Positions 10,222 to 18,586 of a DNA stretch of 64,000 bases are shown here, one piece after another. Numbering within the stretch: position 1 is the first letter of the stretch; every line of letters begins with the position of its first letter. The stretch comes from Mycobacterium sp. SMC-8 (GTDB taxonomy: Bacteria > Actinomycetota > Actinomycetes > Mycobacteriales > Mycobacteriaceae): positions 1,364,001-1,428,000 of the forward strand of contig NZ_CP079865.1 in assembly GCF_025263565.1 (NCBI RefSeq), written 5' to 3'. The notes under the pieces are model-generated. The model searched no databases, was not told the origin of the DNA, and saw only the letters and a program-made list of their open reading frames with translations. Both the position numbers and the translations under genes were made by a program.

Positions 10222-11580
10222 ATGGACACCGCCGTGGAGGTCACCATCATCGAGACCTCGGGCCTGGGTGATCGGAGTTACCTGATCAGCGCCGACGGCA
10301 CCGCCGTCGTGGTCGACCCGCAACGCGACATCGACCGGGTGCTCGATCTGGCCGGCGAGCGCGGGGTGCAGATCACCCATGTTCTCGAGACGCACATCCA
10401 CAACGACTATGTGACCGGCGGCCTGGAGCTGTCCCGCGTCACCGGTGCCGAGTACGTGGTGCCCGCCGGGGATGACGTGGGATACCGGCGCCGCGCGGTG
10501 AGCGACGGTGACGTCGTCGACGCCGGCCCGGTCCGGCTGCAGGTGATGCACACTCCCGGCCACACCCATCACCACGTCAGTTACGTGGCGCGCGATTCCC
10601 GTGATTCGGTGGTCGGGGTATTCACCGGCGGGTCGATGCTGCACGGCACCACCGGGCGCACGGACCTGCTCGGCGCCGAGCACACCCAGGAACTCAGCCA
10701 CGCACAGTTCCATTCGGTGCGTCGGCTCGCCGCCGAACTGCCCGACACCGCCCAGGTGTACCCCACCCACGGCTTCGGCAGCTTCTGCTCGGCCACCCCG
10801 GCCAGCGGGGATTCCTCCACGATCGCCGATCAACGCCAGACCAATCCGGCGCTCACCCGGGACGAGCAGAGCTATGTCGACGAACTGATCGCCGGGTTGG
10901 GCGCCTATCCCGCGTATTACGCGCACATGGGCGTCATCAACACCGCCGGCCCGGAGCCCGTCGACCTGTCGCTGCCCGAACCGGTCGATCCCGACGAACT
11001 GCGGCGCCGTATCGAAGCCCGCGAATGGGTGGTGGACTTGCGTAGCCGCACCGCGTTCGCCGCCGGGCATCTCGGCGGCACGCTCGGCTTCGAGTTGTCG
11101 GAGTCCTTCGTCACCTATCTGGGGTGGCTGTATTCGTGGGGCTCACCGCTGACGCTCATCGGCGACGATGTCGACCAGATCGCCGATGCCCGAAGAGAAC
11201 TCGCCCGCATCGGGGTGGACAACCTCACGGGCTCCGCAGTCGGCGACATCCGCGCGCTGGCCGCGGGCACGCCATTGCGGTCCTACCGCGTCTCCGACTT
11301 CGCCGCGCTGGGCGAGGCCATCCGGGAGAGGCGACCGGCCGTCCTCGATGTCCGCCAGAGCGGCGAGTTCGCCGAGGGGCACATCCCCGGCGCGGTCAAC
11401 ATTCCGCTGCACGAGCTGAGCAAGCGCCTCCAGGATGTCCCCGACGGCGAGGTATGGGTGCACTGCGCGTCCGGATACCGCTCCTCGATCGCCGCCTCGA
11501 TCATCGACCGACCCGGCCGCACGGTGGTCCTCGTCGACGACGCGTTCGACCAGGCAGAGAAACTCGGTCTGGTCAGTTGA
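10222..11580 (+). CDS. Second CstB-like persulfide dioxygenase-rhodanese fusion
   Basis: A 452-residue relative of the gene at 6421, with the same three-part plan. The metallo-beta-lactamase part carries ETHIHNDYVTGG (His58, His60, Asp62) and HTPGHTHHH. A middle rhodanese-like domain (from WVVDLRSRTAFAAGHLGG) has no catalytic Cys. The C-terminal rhodanese has VLDVRQSGEFAEGHIPGAVNIP and Cys415 in CASGYRSS. The two paralogues differ clearly outside the motifs, so they may use different persulfide donors. It ends the plus-strand sulfur operon and its last 8 bp overlap the convergent DUF202 gene. Confidence 0.87.
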   Translation: MDTAVEVTIIETSGLGDRSYLISADGTAVVVDPQRDIDRVLDLAGERGVQITHVLETHIHNDYVTGGLELSRVTGAEYVVPAGDDVGYRRRAVSDGDVVDAGPVRLQVMHTPGHTHHHVSYVARDSRDSVVGVFTGGSMLHGTTGRTDLLGAEHTQELSHAQFHSVRRLAAELPDTAQVYPTHGFGSFCSATPASGDSSTIADQRQTNPALTRDEQSYVDELIAGLGAYPAYYAHMGVINTAGPEPVDLSLPEPVDPDELRRRIEAREWVVDLRSRTAFAAGHLGGTLGFELSESFVTYLGWLYSWGSPLTLIGDDVDQIADARRELARIGVDNLTGSAVGDIRALAAGTPLRSYRVSDFAALGEAIRERRPAVLDVRQSGEFAEGHIPGAVNIPLHELSKRLQDVPDGEVWVHCASGYRSSIAASIIDRPGRTVVLVDDAFDQAEKLGLVS

Positions 11581-11914
11581 TCGCGAACAACAATGCGCCG
11601 ACGACGGCGGCAGCGAAAACCACTGTGGCGCTGCCGATCAGCAGCACCTCCGCCTGCGGGGCCCCGGTGACCACCCGGCCGGCGACGACCGGGCTGTCCC
11701 TGATCTGCCGCGACCGACGGTAGCCGAGCGCCAGCACCAGCAGTGCGAGCAGCGCCGCGGTGACGGCGAGCAGGATCCGTCCGGGCCCGAGCGGCCCGTG
11801 CTGACGCAACAGCACCAGGGCTCCACCCACGAGGAAACCGAATGAGCTTCTCTCCCAAGACAGCAACGTGCGCTCGGCGGGCAGGCCCGGTTTGGAGGGT
11901 TCGCGGCGGGGCAT
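11573..11914 (-). CDS. DUF202 membrane protein
   Basis: A 113-residue protein with the DUF202 signature PAERTLLSWERSSFGFLVGGALVLL near the start and three hydrophobic helices in total. DUF202 proteins (YidG/YidH in E. coli) are small inner-membrane proteins of unknown role. It begins one base after the stop of the other DUF202 gene, so the two are cotranscribed and may form a heteromer. Its last 8 bp overlap the 3' end of the convergent CstB-like gene, leaving no room for a separate terminator. Confidence 0.82.
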   Translation of the reverse strand: MPRREPSKPGLPAERTLLSWERSSFGFLVGGALVLLRQHGPLGPGRILLAVTAALLALLVLALGYRRSRQIRDSPVVAGRVVTGAPQAEVLLIGSATVVFAAAVVGALLFAIN

Positions 11915-11915
11915 C

Positions 11916-12269
11916 TCACTGTCCGGTTGGCGGCCAGATCACCAGCACCGCGAGGACCGCCAGCGTCACGACGAAGATCGCGCCGCCGAGCAGCACCGGG
12001 GTATGGGTCGGCGGCAGCTCCTCGTCGCGGCGCATGGCCGCCTGCACGCGCTGCCAGCGGCGCACGGCCAATACGGCCAGCACCCCGCCGCCGGCGGTCA
12101 GCACCACGCTGAGACCGTGCCGCACGCCGGGGATCCCGAACGACGGCACGAACTGGACGACGGCGATGCCGCCGGCGATCAACGCCAGAGCCGTGCGGAT
12201 CCACGCCAGAAAGGTGCGCTCGTTGGCCAGCGTGAAGCGGTAGTCCGGTTCCTCCTCGCCGGAGCTCAT
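11916..12269 (-). CDS. YidH/DUF202 family membrane protein
   Basis: About 117 residues from the ATG at 12269, which follows a GGGAGGCG ribosome-binding site; an in-frame codon at 12290 would add only seven residues and lacks such a site. The core motif LANERTFLAWIRTALALIAGGIAV is the classic YidH signature, followed by a second helix (VVLTAGGGVLAVLAV), a basic loop (RRWQRVQAAMRRDEE) and a third helix. Function is unknown. It pairs with the second DUF202 gene downstream and is divergent from the TRIC channel gene, with about 60 bp between. Confidence 0.83.
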   Translation of the reverse strand: MSSGEEEPDYRFTLANERTFLAWIRTALALIAGGIAVVQFVPSFGIPGVRHGLSVVLTAGGGVLAVLAVRRWQRVQAAMRRDEELPPTHTPVLLGGAIFVVTLAVLAVLVIWPPTGQ

Positions 12270-12330
12270 CGCATCGCCTCCCTCCCGCATCGTTGCTCAG
12301 CGTACGGGCCCCGCGTGATAGGCAGGACGG

Positions 12331-12966
12331 GTGAGCACCCAACCGCCGCTGTTGTTTGCGCTCGACCTGACCGGCACGTTCGTGTTCGGGCTGAACGGGG
12401 CGCTGACGGCCTTGCGGGTGACCCATCTCGAGGTGGTCGGCGTGGTGACCCTCGGCATGATGACCGCGTTAGGCGGCGGGGTGATCCGCGATGTGCTGAT
12501 CGGCGCGGTGCCGCCGGCGACGTTCCTGTACTGGCCGTACTTCACCCTCGCGGTCTGCGGTGCGCTCATCGCGTTCGTGCTCAATCACTGGCTGGACCGG
12601 CTCGGCATGTCGATCACGATCCTCGACGCCGTCGGGTTGAGCGTGTTCGCCGTGATCGGCGCGAGCAAGGCGGTGGAGTTCGGCCTCGGGGCCGGCCCCG
12701 CGGTGCTGCTCGGCGTGATCACCGCGGTCGGCGGCGGCACCATTCGTGACGCCCTGGTCGGGCAGGTCCCGACGGTGCTGCGGAGCGAGCTGTACGCGAT
12801 TCCGGCGCTGGTGGCCGCCGCGATCACCGTGGCGGCCATCGGCCTGGATGTCTATGGACTGGCCGCCGCGCTCGGGGCGGCGGCGGTGTGCTTCGTGATT
12901 AGGATGCTCGGCGTCCGCTACCAGCTCAACGCGCCTCGGCCACCGGGCTTTTCGAATCCGTCTTAG
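12331..12966 (+). CDS. TRIC-family (UPF0126) membrane cation channel
   Basis: A 211-residue protein with seven hydrophobic segments arranged as an inverted repeat. The two halves carry matching Gly-rich motifs, GGGVIRDVLIGAVPP and GGGTIRDALVGQVPT, which form the K+ pathway in prokaryotic trimeric intracellular cation channels. Homologues conduct monovalent cations as trimers. Start GTG at 12331 (GTGAGCACCC). The gene is single, divergent from the DUF202 pair and ends 24 bp before a long perfect inverted repeat. An effect on membrane potential is known for the family but not tested here. Confidence 0.88.
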   Translation: MSTQPPLLFALDLTGTFVFGLNGALTALRVTHLEVVGVVTLGMMTALGGGVIRDVLIGAVPPATFLYWPYFTLAVCGALIAFVLNHWLDRLGMSITILDAVGLSVFAVIGASKAVEFGLGAGPAVLLGVITAVGGGTIRDALVGQVPTVLRSELYAIPALVAAAITVAAIGLDVYGLAAALGAAAVCFVIRMLGVRYQLNAPRPPGFSNPS

Positions 12967-12990
12967 CCGTGTGCGTCGCCGCCGTGAGTA

Positions 12991-13054
12991 TCGCGAGCAG
13001 ACACAAACTCGCACGGGAGACGCCGAAATGATGCGAGTTTGTGTCTGCTCGCGA
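12991..13054. repeat. Perfect 23-bp inverted repeat (hairpin) between convergent genes
   Basis: The arms 12991-13013 and 13032-13054 are exact reverse complements, separated by an 18-nt loop. The arm contains GAGCAGACACAAACTCGCA. It lies between the 3' ends of the TRIC gene and the convergent alpha/beta hydrolase gene, and its right arm ends five bases from the hydrolase stop. It could serve as a bidirectional terminator. I recall closely similar GAGCAGAC-CAAA-containing palindromes as recurrent intergenic elements of mycobacteria, but this cannot be checked here. Confidence 0.75.
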
Positions 13055-13058
13055 TGGG

Positions 13059-13883
13059 TCAGCCCACGAAGTCCCGCAGCAGCTGCGCCATGATCGCCGG
13101 TTGGTCCTCGGGTATCAACGTCCAGGAGTCGTCAACGATCACCTTGCGCGCGTCGGGATAGAGCTCGACCAGCCGATCGGCATGCGCGAGCGGCATCATC
13201 CGGTCCTCGCGCGCCCACACGACGAGCACCGGCCGACCGAAACCCACCAGTTTTTGTGACATTTCGAGTAGGCGGCGACGCGGGGGCGCGCCCGTGGCGA
13301 ACTTGACCAGCTCGCGACGTACCGCGGCGTTGCGCGCGGCGGGACCGAACCACTCGTCGAACAGACTGTCCGGGATCCCGTTCTTGGCCATCGCTCCGTA
13401 CGCCCGGCGGCTGTGTCGGAAGAAACGGGTGCCGAGCAGCCTGCTCAGTACCCAGCCACCGCCGGGCAGTCGGCACAGCAGTGCGGCGGGGCGGGCCGGC
13501 GCGGGCGGGAAGTTGTCGAAGGCTTCGCAGGAAGCGAGCACCAGTCGCCCGACGCGCTCGTCGCGACCTTCGCTGATCACGAATTGTCCTCCGCCCCAGT
13601 CGTTGAGGACAAGGGTCACATCGTCGAGGTCGAGCGCATCGAGGAAATCGGCGAGGATGCCCGCGACGCCGGTCTGTGTGAGGTCGGCGTCGTCGGCCAT
13701 CGGCATCGTGTGCGCACCCAGTGGCAGGGTCGGCGTGATGCACCGGTAGCCCGGCAGCAGCGGGATGACCTTGCGCCGCTGCCGCCCGTCCATGAGCAGC
13801 CCGTGTCCGAACACCAGGACCGGTCCGTCCCCTCCGGTGTCTCCGTAGGCGATCGATCCAGCCGGCACGTCGACGGTGCGCAT
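13059..13883 (-). CDS. Alpha/beta hydrolase
   Basis: About 274 residues from the ATG at 13883, preceded by a GGAGGGG site. An extension to 14012 is open but lacks hydrolase similarity. The protein has the oxyanion-hole segment FGHGLLMDGR, then LVLNDWGGGQFV, where the usual nucleophile-elbow G-x-S/D-x-G reads LNDWGG: an Asp nucleophile, as in haloalkane dehalogenase and epoxide hydrolase relatives. The segment LVVWAREDRMMP supplies a later acid. The catalytic His is probably near the C-terminus but is not clear (the end reads PEDQPAIMAQLL). The substrate is unknown. A TACCG-AAA-CGGTA palindrome lies 28 bp upstream. Confidence 0.82.
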   Translation of the reverse strand: MRTVDVPAGSIAYGDTGGDGPVLVFGHGLLMDGRQRRKVIPLLPGYRCITPTLPLGAHTMPMADDADLTQTGVAGILADFLDALDLDDVTLVLNDWGGGQFVISEGRDERVGRLVLASCEAFDNFPPAPARPAALLCRLPGGGWVLSRLLGTRFFRHSRRAYGAMAKNGIPDSLFDEWFGPAARNAAVRRELVKFATGAPPRRRLLEMSQKLVGFGRPVLVVWAREDRMMPLAHADRLVELYPDARKVIVDDSWTLIPEDQPAIMAQLLRDFVG

Positions 13884-13910
13884 CGCCCCTCCTGGATAGC
13901 TCGTTTGACC

Positions 13911-13923
13911 TACCGAAACGGTA
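13911..13923. promoter_or_regulatory. Palindrome TACCG-AAA-CGGTA, possible TetR-type operator
   Basis: A perfect 5+3+5 palindrome 28 bp before the start of the alpha/beta hydrolase gene. TetR-family operators often look like this. No complete regulator gene is adjacent, only the short open frame described at 13939. Confidence 0.4.
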
Positions 13924-13938
13924 TGCTTCCGGCACTCG

Positions 13939-14058
13939 ATGCGCGACAGGTCTCGCGGCACGGTTCGGCCTGGTCGGTGTCGGCGAAGAGGAGAGCCGGT
14001 GGCCGGCCACACGCTACGGCCGACTGTGCGCGCCGCCGTGGCGACCGCGGCAGGCTAG
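13939..14058 (+). pseudogene. Possible truncated TetR-type regulator remnant
   Basis: A 39-codon open frame in an otherwise gene-free gap. Its second half (RRRGEPVAGHTLRP then TVRAAVATAAG) looks like the basic arm and first helix of a TetR regulator, then stops at TAG. It lies divergent from the alpha/beta hydrolase and just after a TACCGAAACGGTA palindrome, the expected place for such a regulator. It could equally be chance translation of noncoding DNA. There is no clear ribosome-binding site. Confidence 0.25.
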
Positions 14059-14059
14059 G

Positions 14060-14818
14060 TCAGGCCGGCACGTTGGCCTTCAAGGTCGCCAACGCCTCGG
14101 TGGTGAGCCGGGCGAGCTCGGCGGCCTCCTCGGCGTCCAGGGCCTCGGTGAAGAGGTCGGCCATCCGCCGGTTGGTCGCCTCTTCGATCTCGTCGTACCG
14201 ATCCTTCTTGTCCGCACCGTCGGCGAACGGTTCGGGCCAGCCGAACATCGCCGCGTACTGCGGGCCCTTGTTGAGCATGTGCGCCTCGACCGGCGTAATC
14301 CCCGACAGCGACAGGACGTTGAAGTGCACCCCGGCCCGCAGTTCCCGCAGCACGAACATCACCTGCAGCGCCCGGGCGGGGGCGTCCTCGGCCAACGGCA
14401 TCTCACGCCAGCCGGCAAACAGCGGTAGGGCCGCGATCGGCGTCGCCGCGATGAGCTTCTCCCCCAGCGCCGCGATGCGGTCCAGTCCGGCGGCGCCGGA
14501 CAGGTACTTGCGCCCGAACTCGGCGGTCTGCTCCCAGTAGGTCTGCGCCGCGCCGGCTGCGCCGCGCACCGCGACACCCTCGTCCCACAGCGCGGCCACA
14601 CCGGTCGGTTCGAAGACGGCGAACACCGCGGCCACCGTCCTGCCGGTGGCCTCGCCCAGCACTCCGCCGCGCCCGGCGATGTAGCCCGCCAGCGGGTTCT
14701 GGTAGCCGGCTGCGACGCTCCCGCCGAAGGTCTCGGGATGCAGCATGAACACCGCAACCGCCTTTTCGACGGCGGCCCCCGCGCTCGCAACGGAATCGGT
14801 CAGCGTGGCATCAGTCAT
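14060..14818 (-). CDS. SCO6745-family protein (unknown function)
   Basis: A 252-residue soluble protein resembling the actinobacterial SCO6745 family, helical and thought to include a helix-turn-helix-like fold. Recognisable segments are FMLHPETFGG near residue 24, GYIAGRGGVLGEATG, and REMPLAEDAPARALQVMFVLRELRAGVHF, then GWPEPF. No enzymatic residues can be assigned. It is divergent from a TetR regulator gene, and two identical-type palindromes in the shared upstream region (14883-14921) suggest that this regulator represses it. Stop codons of this gene and the remnant on the other strand nearly touch. Confidence 0.72.
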   Translation of the reverse strand: MTDATLTDSVASAGAAVEKAVAVFMLHPETFGGSVAAGYQNPLAGYIAGRGGVLGEATGRTVAAVFAVFEPTGVAALWDEGVAVRGAAGAAQTYWEQTAEFGRKYLSGAAGLDRIAALGEKLIAATPIAALPLFAGWREMPLAEDAPARALQVMFVLRELRAGVHFNVLSLSGITPVEAHMLNKGPQYAAMFGWPEPFADGADKKDRYDEIEEATNRRMADLFTEALDAEEAAELARLTTEALATLKANVPA

Positions 14819-14882
14819 GTCCGGAAGGTTAGCGCTGCCCTTTATGTGCGGTCACCTCCGGCGCACCTGCCCTTGACGGCGT

Positions 14883-14921
14883 TGTCACTTAGTGACACAG
14901 TGGTGCTGTCACTAAGTGACA
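14883..14921. promoter_or_regulatory. Two TGTCACT-N-AGTGACA palindromes (TetR operators)
   Basis: Perfect 7+1+7 palindromes lie at 14883-14897 and 14907-14921, with centres 24 bp apart, in the divergent region of the SCO6745-like and TetR genes. They are typical TetR-type operators. The GTG codons that could start the TetR gene lie between the two palindromes, so repressor binding would cover its own translation start region. Confidence 0.75.
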
Positions 14922-15556
14922 AGGAGGTAGCGGTCATCGACACCCACGACAAGCAGGCGCTGGCGCGCCTGGAGGTGTCCCGGCACGCGTGCGACCTGTT
15001 CTGGGAGCAAGGCGTCTCTGCGACAAGCGGTGACGACATCGCTTCGGCGGCAGGGCTTTCCACTCGCACGGTGTGGCGGTACTTCCGCAGTAAGGAGGCC
15101 TGTGTGGAGCCCGTGCTGGCGGTGTCGGCGCAGCGTTTCCTCACGCTGGCACACCAGTGGCCGGCCGAGCTGTCCTTGGCCGACCACATGGCGGCCTACA
15201 CCGCGGCCAACCCGCTGGACGACGAGGAGATCGCCGACGTGCGGCGCGCGCTGCGCATCACCGCCGTCTCGGTGGACGAACCCGCGCTGCGGACCTCGTA
15301 TCTGATGGTGCACGACCAGATGGAGCGCGACTTCATTCCTGTTGTCGCCGAACGGCTTCAGCTGCCGCAGCAACACCTCACAGTCCGCCTGTGCGCCGCC
15401 GCGGTGACCGGGGCGTTCCGTGTCATCGACGAGGACGTGGGCCGCCGGGTCATCCTCGAGGACGAGACGGTCAGCCAGGAAGAGGCCCTGGACCTGATCG
15501 ACCGCGCCGTCAGGGACGCAACCAACGGCCGTTTCGGTGGTCCCGTCGACACCTGA
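14900..15556 (+). CDS. TetR-family transcriptional regulator
   Basis: About 206-218 residues depending on the start. The N-terminal helix-turn-helix reads GVSATSGDDIASAAGLSTRTVWRYFRSKE, followed by a variable ligand-binding domain with ADHMAAYTAANPL. The start is uncertain: GTG at 14900 or 14903 is in frame but has no Shine-Dalgarno sequence, whereas a perfect AAGGAGG (14921-14927) sits 8 nt before an in-frame ATC codon (14936) and 5 nt before GTC. Either the mRNA is leaderless from GTG or a rare ATC start is used. It probably represses itself and the divergent SCO6745-like gene through the paired palindromes. The ligand is unknown. Confidence 0.85.
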   Translation: MVLSLSDKEVAVIDTHDKQALARLEVSRHACDLFWEQGVSATSGDDIASAAGLSTRTVWRYFRSKEACVEPVLAVSAQRFLTLAHQWPAELSLADHMAAYTAANPLDDEEIADVRRALRITAVSVDEPALRTSYLMVHDQMERDFIPVVAERLQLPQQHLTVRLCAAAVTGAFRVIDEDVGRRVILEDETVSQEEALDLIDRAVRDATNGRFGGPVDT

Positions 15557-15657
15557 TCGAAATCCGAAGCACCACAATCGCATAGGCACGTCACTCTGCC
15601 AGAGGGCTCGACTCCGGCGGCGGAATCGACGCTGCCTGCCTACTCAGAAAGGTTTTC

Positions 15658-17544
15658 ATGACACAGCCCGCGTACATCTCGGTGGAGGACTTCTTCAACC
15701 CGCCCACCCGCGCCGGCGCGGCGATCTCCCCCGACGGATCGCGCATCGCATTTCTCGCGCCCTGGCGGAACCGGCTCAACGTGTGGGTCCAGGACATCGA
15801 CTCCGACGGCGAAGCGCGCTGTGTCACCAGCGATGACCGCCGCAGCGTGCATCACTTCGACTGGACCGACGATCCGCGCTGGATCATCTACCTGCAGGAC
15901 ACCGACGGCGACGAGAACTGGCACATCCACCGCATCGACCTGGACGCTCCGGCCGGTGCCACCGTCGACCTCACCCCTTTTCCCGGCGTCATCGCCTCGC
16001 CGATCGGGGACGTCAAGAACGGCAAGGTCGCGGTCATCACGAACCAGCGCAACGCGCAGTTGTTCGACGTCTATGAACTCGATATCGCCACCGGCGATCT
16101 GACCTTGCTCGCCGAGAACCCGGGAACCGCGTCGAACTGGCTGCGCAGCGACAACGGGCGTCTGTTCGCGACATCGCTGACGCCGGACGGCAATCTCGAT
16201 CTGTCGCGCTGGGACAGCGAGTCCGCGACATTGCGGTCCATCACGACCTTCGACGGATCCGACCATCCCGTCGGCATCCATCCGCTCGTGCTGACTCCCG
16301 ACGGCACGGGGGTTTGGATGGGGTCCTACCGCGGCAGCGACCGTTCCCGCCTGGTCCGGATCGATCTGGCCACCGGCCAGGAAGCCGAGGTCGACAGTCA
16401 CCCCCAGTTCGATCTCGATCACCGCGGCGTGGTCAACCCGTTCATGTCGCAGCCGCTGATCCAGGACCGTCGGACCGGCGAACTGCTCGGCGTACGCTAC
16501 GCCCGCGAGCGACAGGTCATTCACGCGCTCAATCCCCGATTCGCCGACGTTCTCTCGAAGCTGGAGAAGCTCTCCGACGGTGACATCGGCCGGATCACCT
16601 CCGACGAGGCCGGCCGGCGGTGGGTCGTCAGCTTCACCCACGACCGGGATCCCCACGCGACCTACCTCTACGACCATGAGACCGGCGTGAGCCGGCTGCT
16701 GTACCGGCCGTTCCCGCATCTCGATCCCGACCAGTTGGCCCCGATGCAGCCGGTGGCGATCACCTCACGGGACGGCCTGACCCTGCACTCGTATCTGACC
16801 CTGCCGCTCGGGGTGCCGCCGAAGGGGCTGCCGCTGGTCCTGATGGTGCACGGCGGACCGTGGTACCGCGACAGCTGGGACTATCACCCCGGCGTGCAAC
16901 TGCTGGCCAACCGCGGATATGCGGTGCTGCAGGTCAACTTCCGGGGGTCGCTCGGCTACGGCAAGTCGTTCCTCAAGGCCGCGATCGGCGAGTTCGCGGG
17001 CAGGATGCACGACGACCTGATCGACGGGGTGAACTGGGCGGTCGAGCAGGGCTACGCCGACCGGGACCGGGTCGCCATCCTCGGCGGCTCCTACGGCGGT
17101 TACGCGGCGCTGGTCGGCGTCACGTTCACCCCGGACGTGTTCGCCGCCGCCGTCGACTACGTCGGCATCAGCGATCTGGCGAACTTCATGCGGACCCTGC
17201 CGCCGGTGGCGAGGCCGCACCTGGCCAACAACTGGCACCGCTACGTCGGTGATCCCGACGACCCCGAACAGCTGGCGGACATGATGGCGCGCTCCCCGAT
17301 CACCAAGGTGGATCAGATCCGCACCCCGCTGATGGTGATCCAGGGCGCCAACGACGTCCGGGTCGTGCAGGCCGAGTCCGACAACCTGGTGGACGCACTG
17401 CGCGCCCGCGGTGTCGAGGTCGAATACCTGGTCCAGGCCGATGAGGGCCACGGCGCGGTGAACCCCGAGAACGTGATCGCGATGTATCGCGCGATCGAAC
17501 GTTTCCTCGCACGGTACGTGGGTCGGGCGGGCGGGAAACCTTAG
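15658..17544 (+). CDS. S9-family prolyl oligopeptidase-type serine peptidase
   Basis: A 628-residue cytoplasmic peptidase of the prolyl oligopeptidase/acylaminoacyl-peptidase type. Residues ~15-380 form the beta-propeller with repeated SPDG/LTPDG blades. The alpha/beta-hydrolase part begins near TSRDGLTLHSYLTLP and has the oxyanion segment MVHGGPWYRD. Catalytic residues are Ser in GGSYGGYAAL (about 478), Asp in GANDVRV (about 566) and His in EGHGAV (about 598). It cleaves short peptides or acylated N-termini. The ATG at 15658 follows an AGAAAGG site. The gene stands alone, with about 100 bp between it and the TetR gene. Confidence 0.9.
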   Translation: MTQPAYISVEDFFNPPTRAGAAISPDGSRIAFLAPWRNRLNVWVQDIDSDGEARCVTSDDRRSVHHFDWTDDPRWIIYLQDTDGDENWHIHRIDLDAPAGATVDLTPFPGVIASPIGDVKNGKVAVITNQRNAQLFDVYELDIATGDLTLLAENPGTASNWLRSDNGRLFATSLTPDGNLDLSRWDSESATLRSITTFDGSDHPVGIHPLVLTPDGTGVWMGSYRGSDRSRLVRIDLATGQEAEVDSHPQFDLDHRGVVNPFMSQPLIQDRRTGELLGVRYARERQVIHALNPRFADVLSKLEKLSDGDIGRITSDEAGRRWVVSFTHDRDPHATYLYDHETGVSRLLYRPFPHLDPDQLAPMQPVAITSRDGLTLHSYLTLPLGVPPKGLPLVLMVHGGPWYRDSWDYHPGVQLLANRGYAVLQVNFRGSLGYGKSFLKAAIGEFAGRMHDDLIDGVNWAVEQGYADRDRVAILGGSYGGYAALVGVTFTPDVFAAAVDYVGISDLANFMRTLPPVARPHLANNWHRYVGDPDDPEQLADMMARSPITKVDQIRTPLMVIQGANDVRVVQAESDNLVDALRARGVEVEYLVQADEGHGAVNPENVIAMYRAIERFLARYVGRAGGKP

Positions 17545-17647
17545 CGGCTGCCTTGGCTTGGTGCTGTGGTTCGATGAACTCCGCAAGCTGGTGCTGCGCG
17601 CGCGCCTTCCGCGGCGGCGGCCCCGCGAGAGATCGGATGGGCCGGAG

Positions 17648-18553
17648 ATGACTGCGATTCCGTTGTCCAAGCAGCAGGAGCACCGTCTGCTGTCACGTTT
17701 CATGCTGCTGAGCCTGGCCGCCGCACTCGTGACCATGGCGCTGAAGGCGGCTGCCGCCGTGGTCACCGGTTCGGTCGGGTTCCTGTCCGACGCGTTGGAA
17801 TCCGGTGTCAATCTTGTTGCGGCCGTGGTGGCGCTGTGGGCGCTGCGGGTAGCGGCCCGCCCGCGCGACGCCGACCACCACTTCGGTCATGGCAAGGCCG
17901 AGTACCTGTCAGCTCTGGTCGAGGGCGCGATGATCTTCGTGGCCGCCACGGCGATCATCTGGAGCGCCGTCGAACGCCTGATGAGCCCCGCGCCGCTAGT
18001 CCAGCCCGGATTGGGGCTGGCCCTGTCCACCGTCGCGGCAGTGGTCAACCTCGTCGTTGGGGTCACCCTGCACCGGGTGGGCCGACAACATCGCTCGGCC
18101 ACCCTCGTCGCCGACGGCAAGCACCTGATGACCGATGTATGGACCTCCGCCGGCGTGATCGTAGGCATCTCCCTTGTCGCGCTGACGGGCTGGTACCCAC
18201 TCGATCCGATCGTCGCGTTGGCGGTCGGGGTCAACATTCTCTGGACGGGTTACCGGTTACTGCGCGGCTCGATGAGCAGTCTGCTCAGCGCCGCCCTCCC
18301 CGACGACGATCACGCCGCGGTGGACGCGGTCCTGGACCGATACCGCTGCGCGTATCCCATCGAGTTCGCGCCGCTGCGCACGGTCGAATCCGGCCGCCAG
18401 CGTCTCGTTTTCGTTGTCGTCACCGTGCCCGGGCAGTGGACCGTGCAGGCGGCACACGACCTCGCCGACCGGCTGGAAGCCGACATCGACGCAGCACTGC
18501 CGCACACCGAGACCTTCATCCACGTCGAGCCGGCAGGCGCACCCGCTCCATAG
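17648..18553 (+). CDS. Cation diffusion facilitator (CDF) metal exporter
   Basis: A 301-residue CDF transporter with six membrane helices. The metal-site motifs are SVGFLSDALESGVNL in TM2 (in place of HxxxD) and ADHHFGHGKAEYLSALVEG, the very conserved HxxGHGKAE after TM2-TM3. The TM5 site reads DGKHLMTDVWTSAGV, with HxxxD. A cytoplasmic C-terminal ferredoxin-like domain ends HTETFIHVEPA. Such proteins export Zn2+, Fe2+ or Mn2+ in exchange for protons. The ATG at 17648 was preferred over an open extension to 17558 because the conserved part begins at SKQQEHRLLSRF. Confidence 0.9.
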   Translation: MTAIPLSKQQEHRLLSRFMLLSLAAALVTMALKAAAAVVTGSVGFLSDALESGVNLVAAVVALWALRVAARPRDADHHFGHGKAEYLSALVEGAMIFVAATAIIWSAVERLMSPAPLVQPGLGLALSTVAAVVNLVVGVTLHRVGRQHRSATLVADGKHLMTDVWTSAGVIVGISLVALTGWYPLDPIVALAVGVNILWTGYRLLRGSMSSLLSAALPDDDHAAVDAVLDRYRCAYPIEFAPLRTVESGRQRLVFVVVTVPGQWTVQAAHDLADRLEADIDAALPHTETFIHVEPAGAPAP

Positions 18554-18586
18554 GGAGTGGGGCCCAGTGAGCGGCGGTGCCGACCG

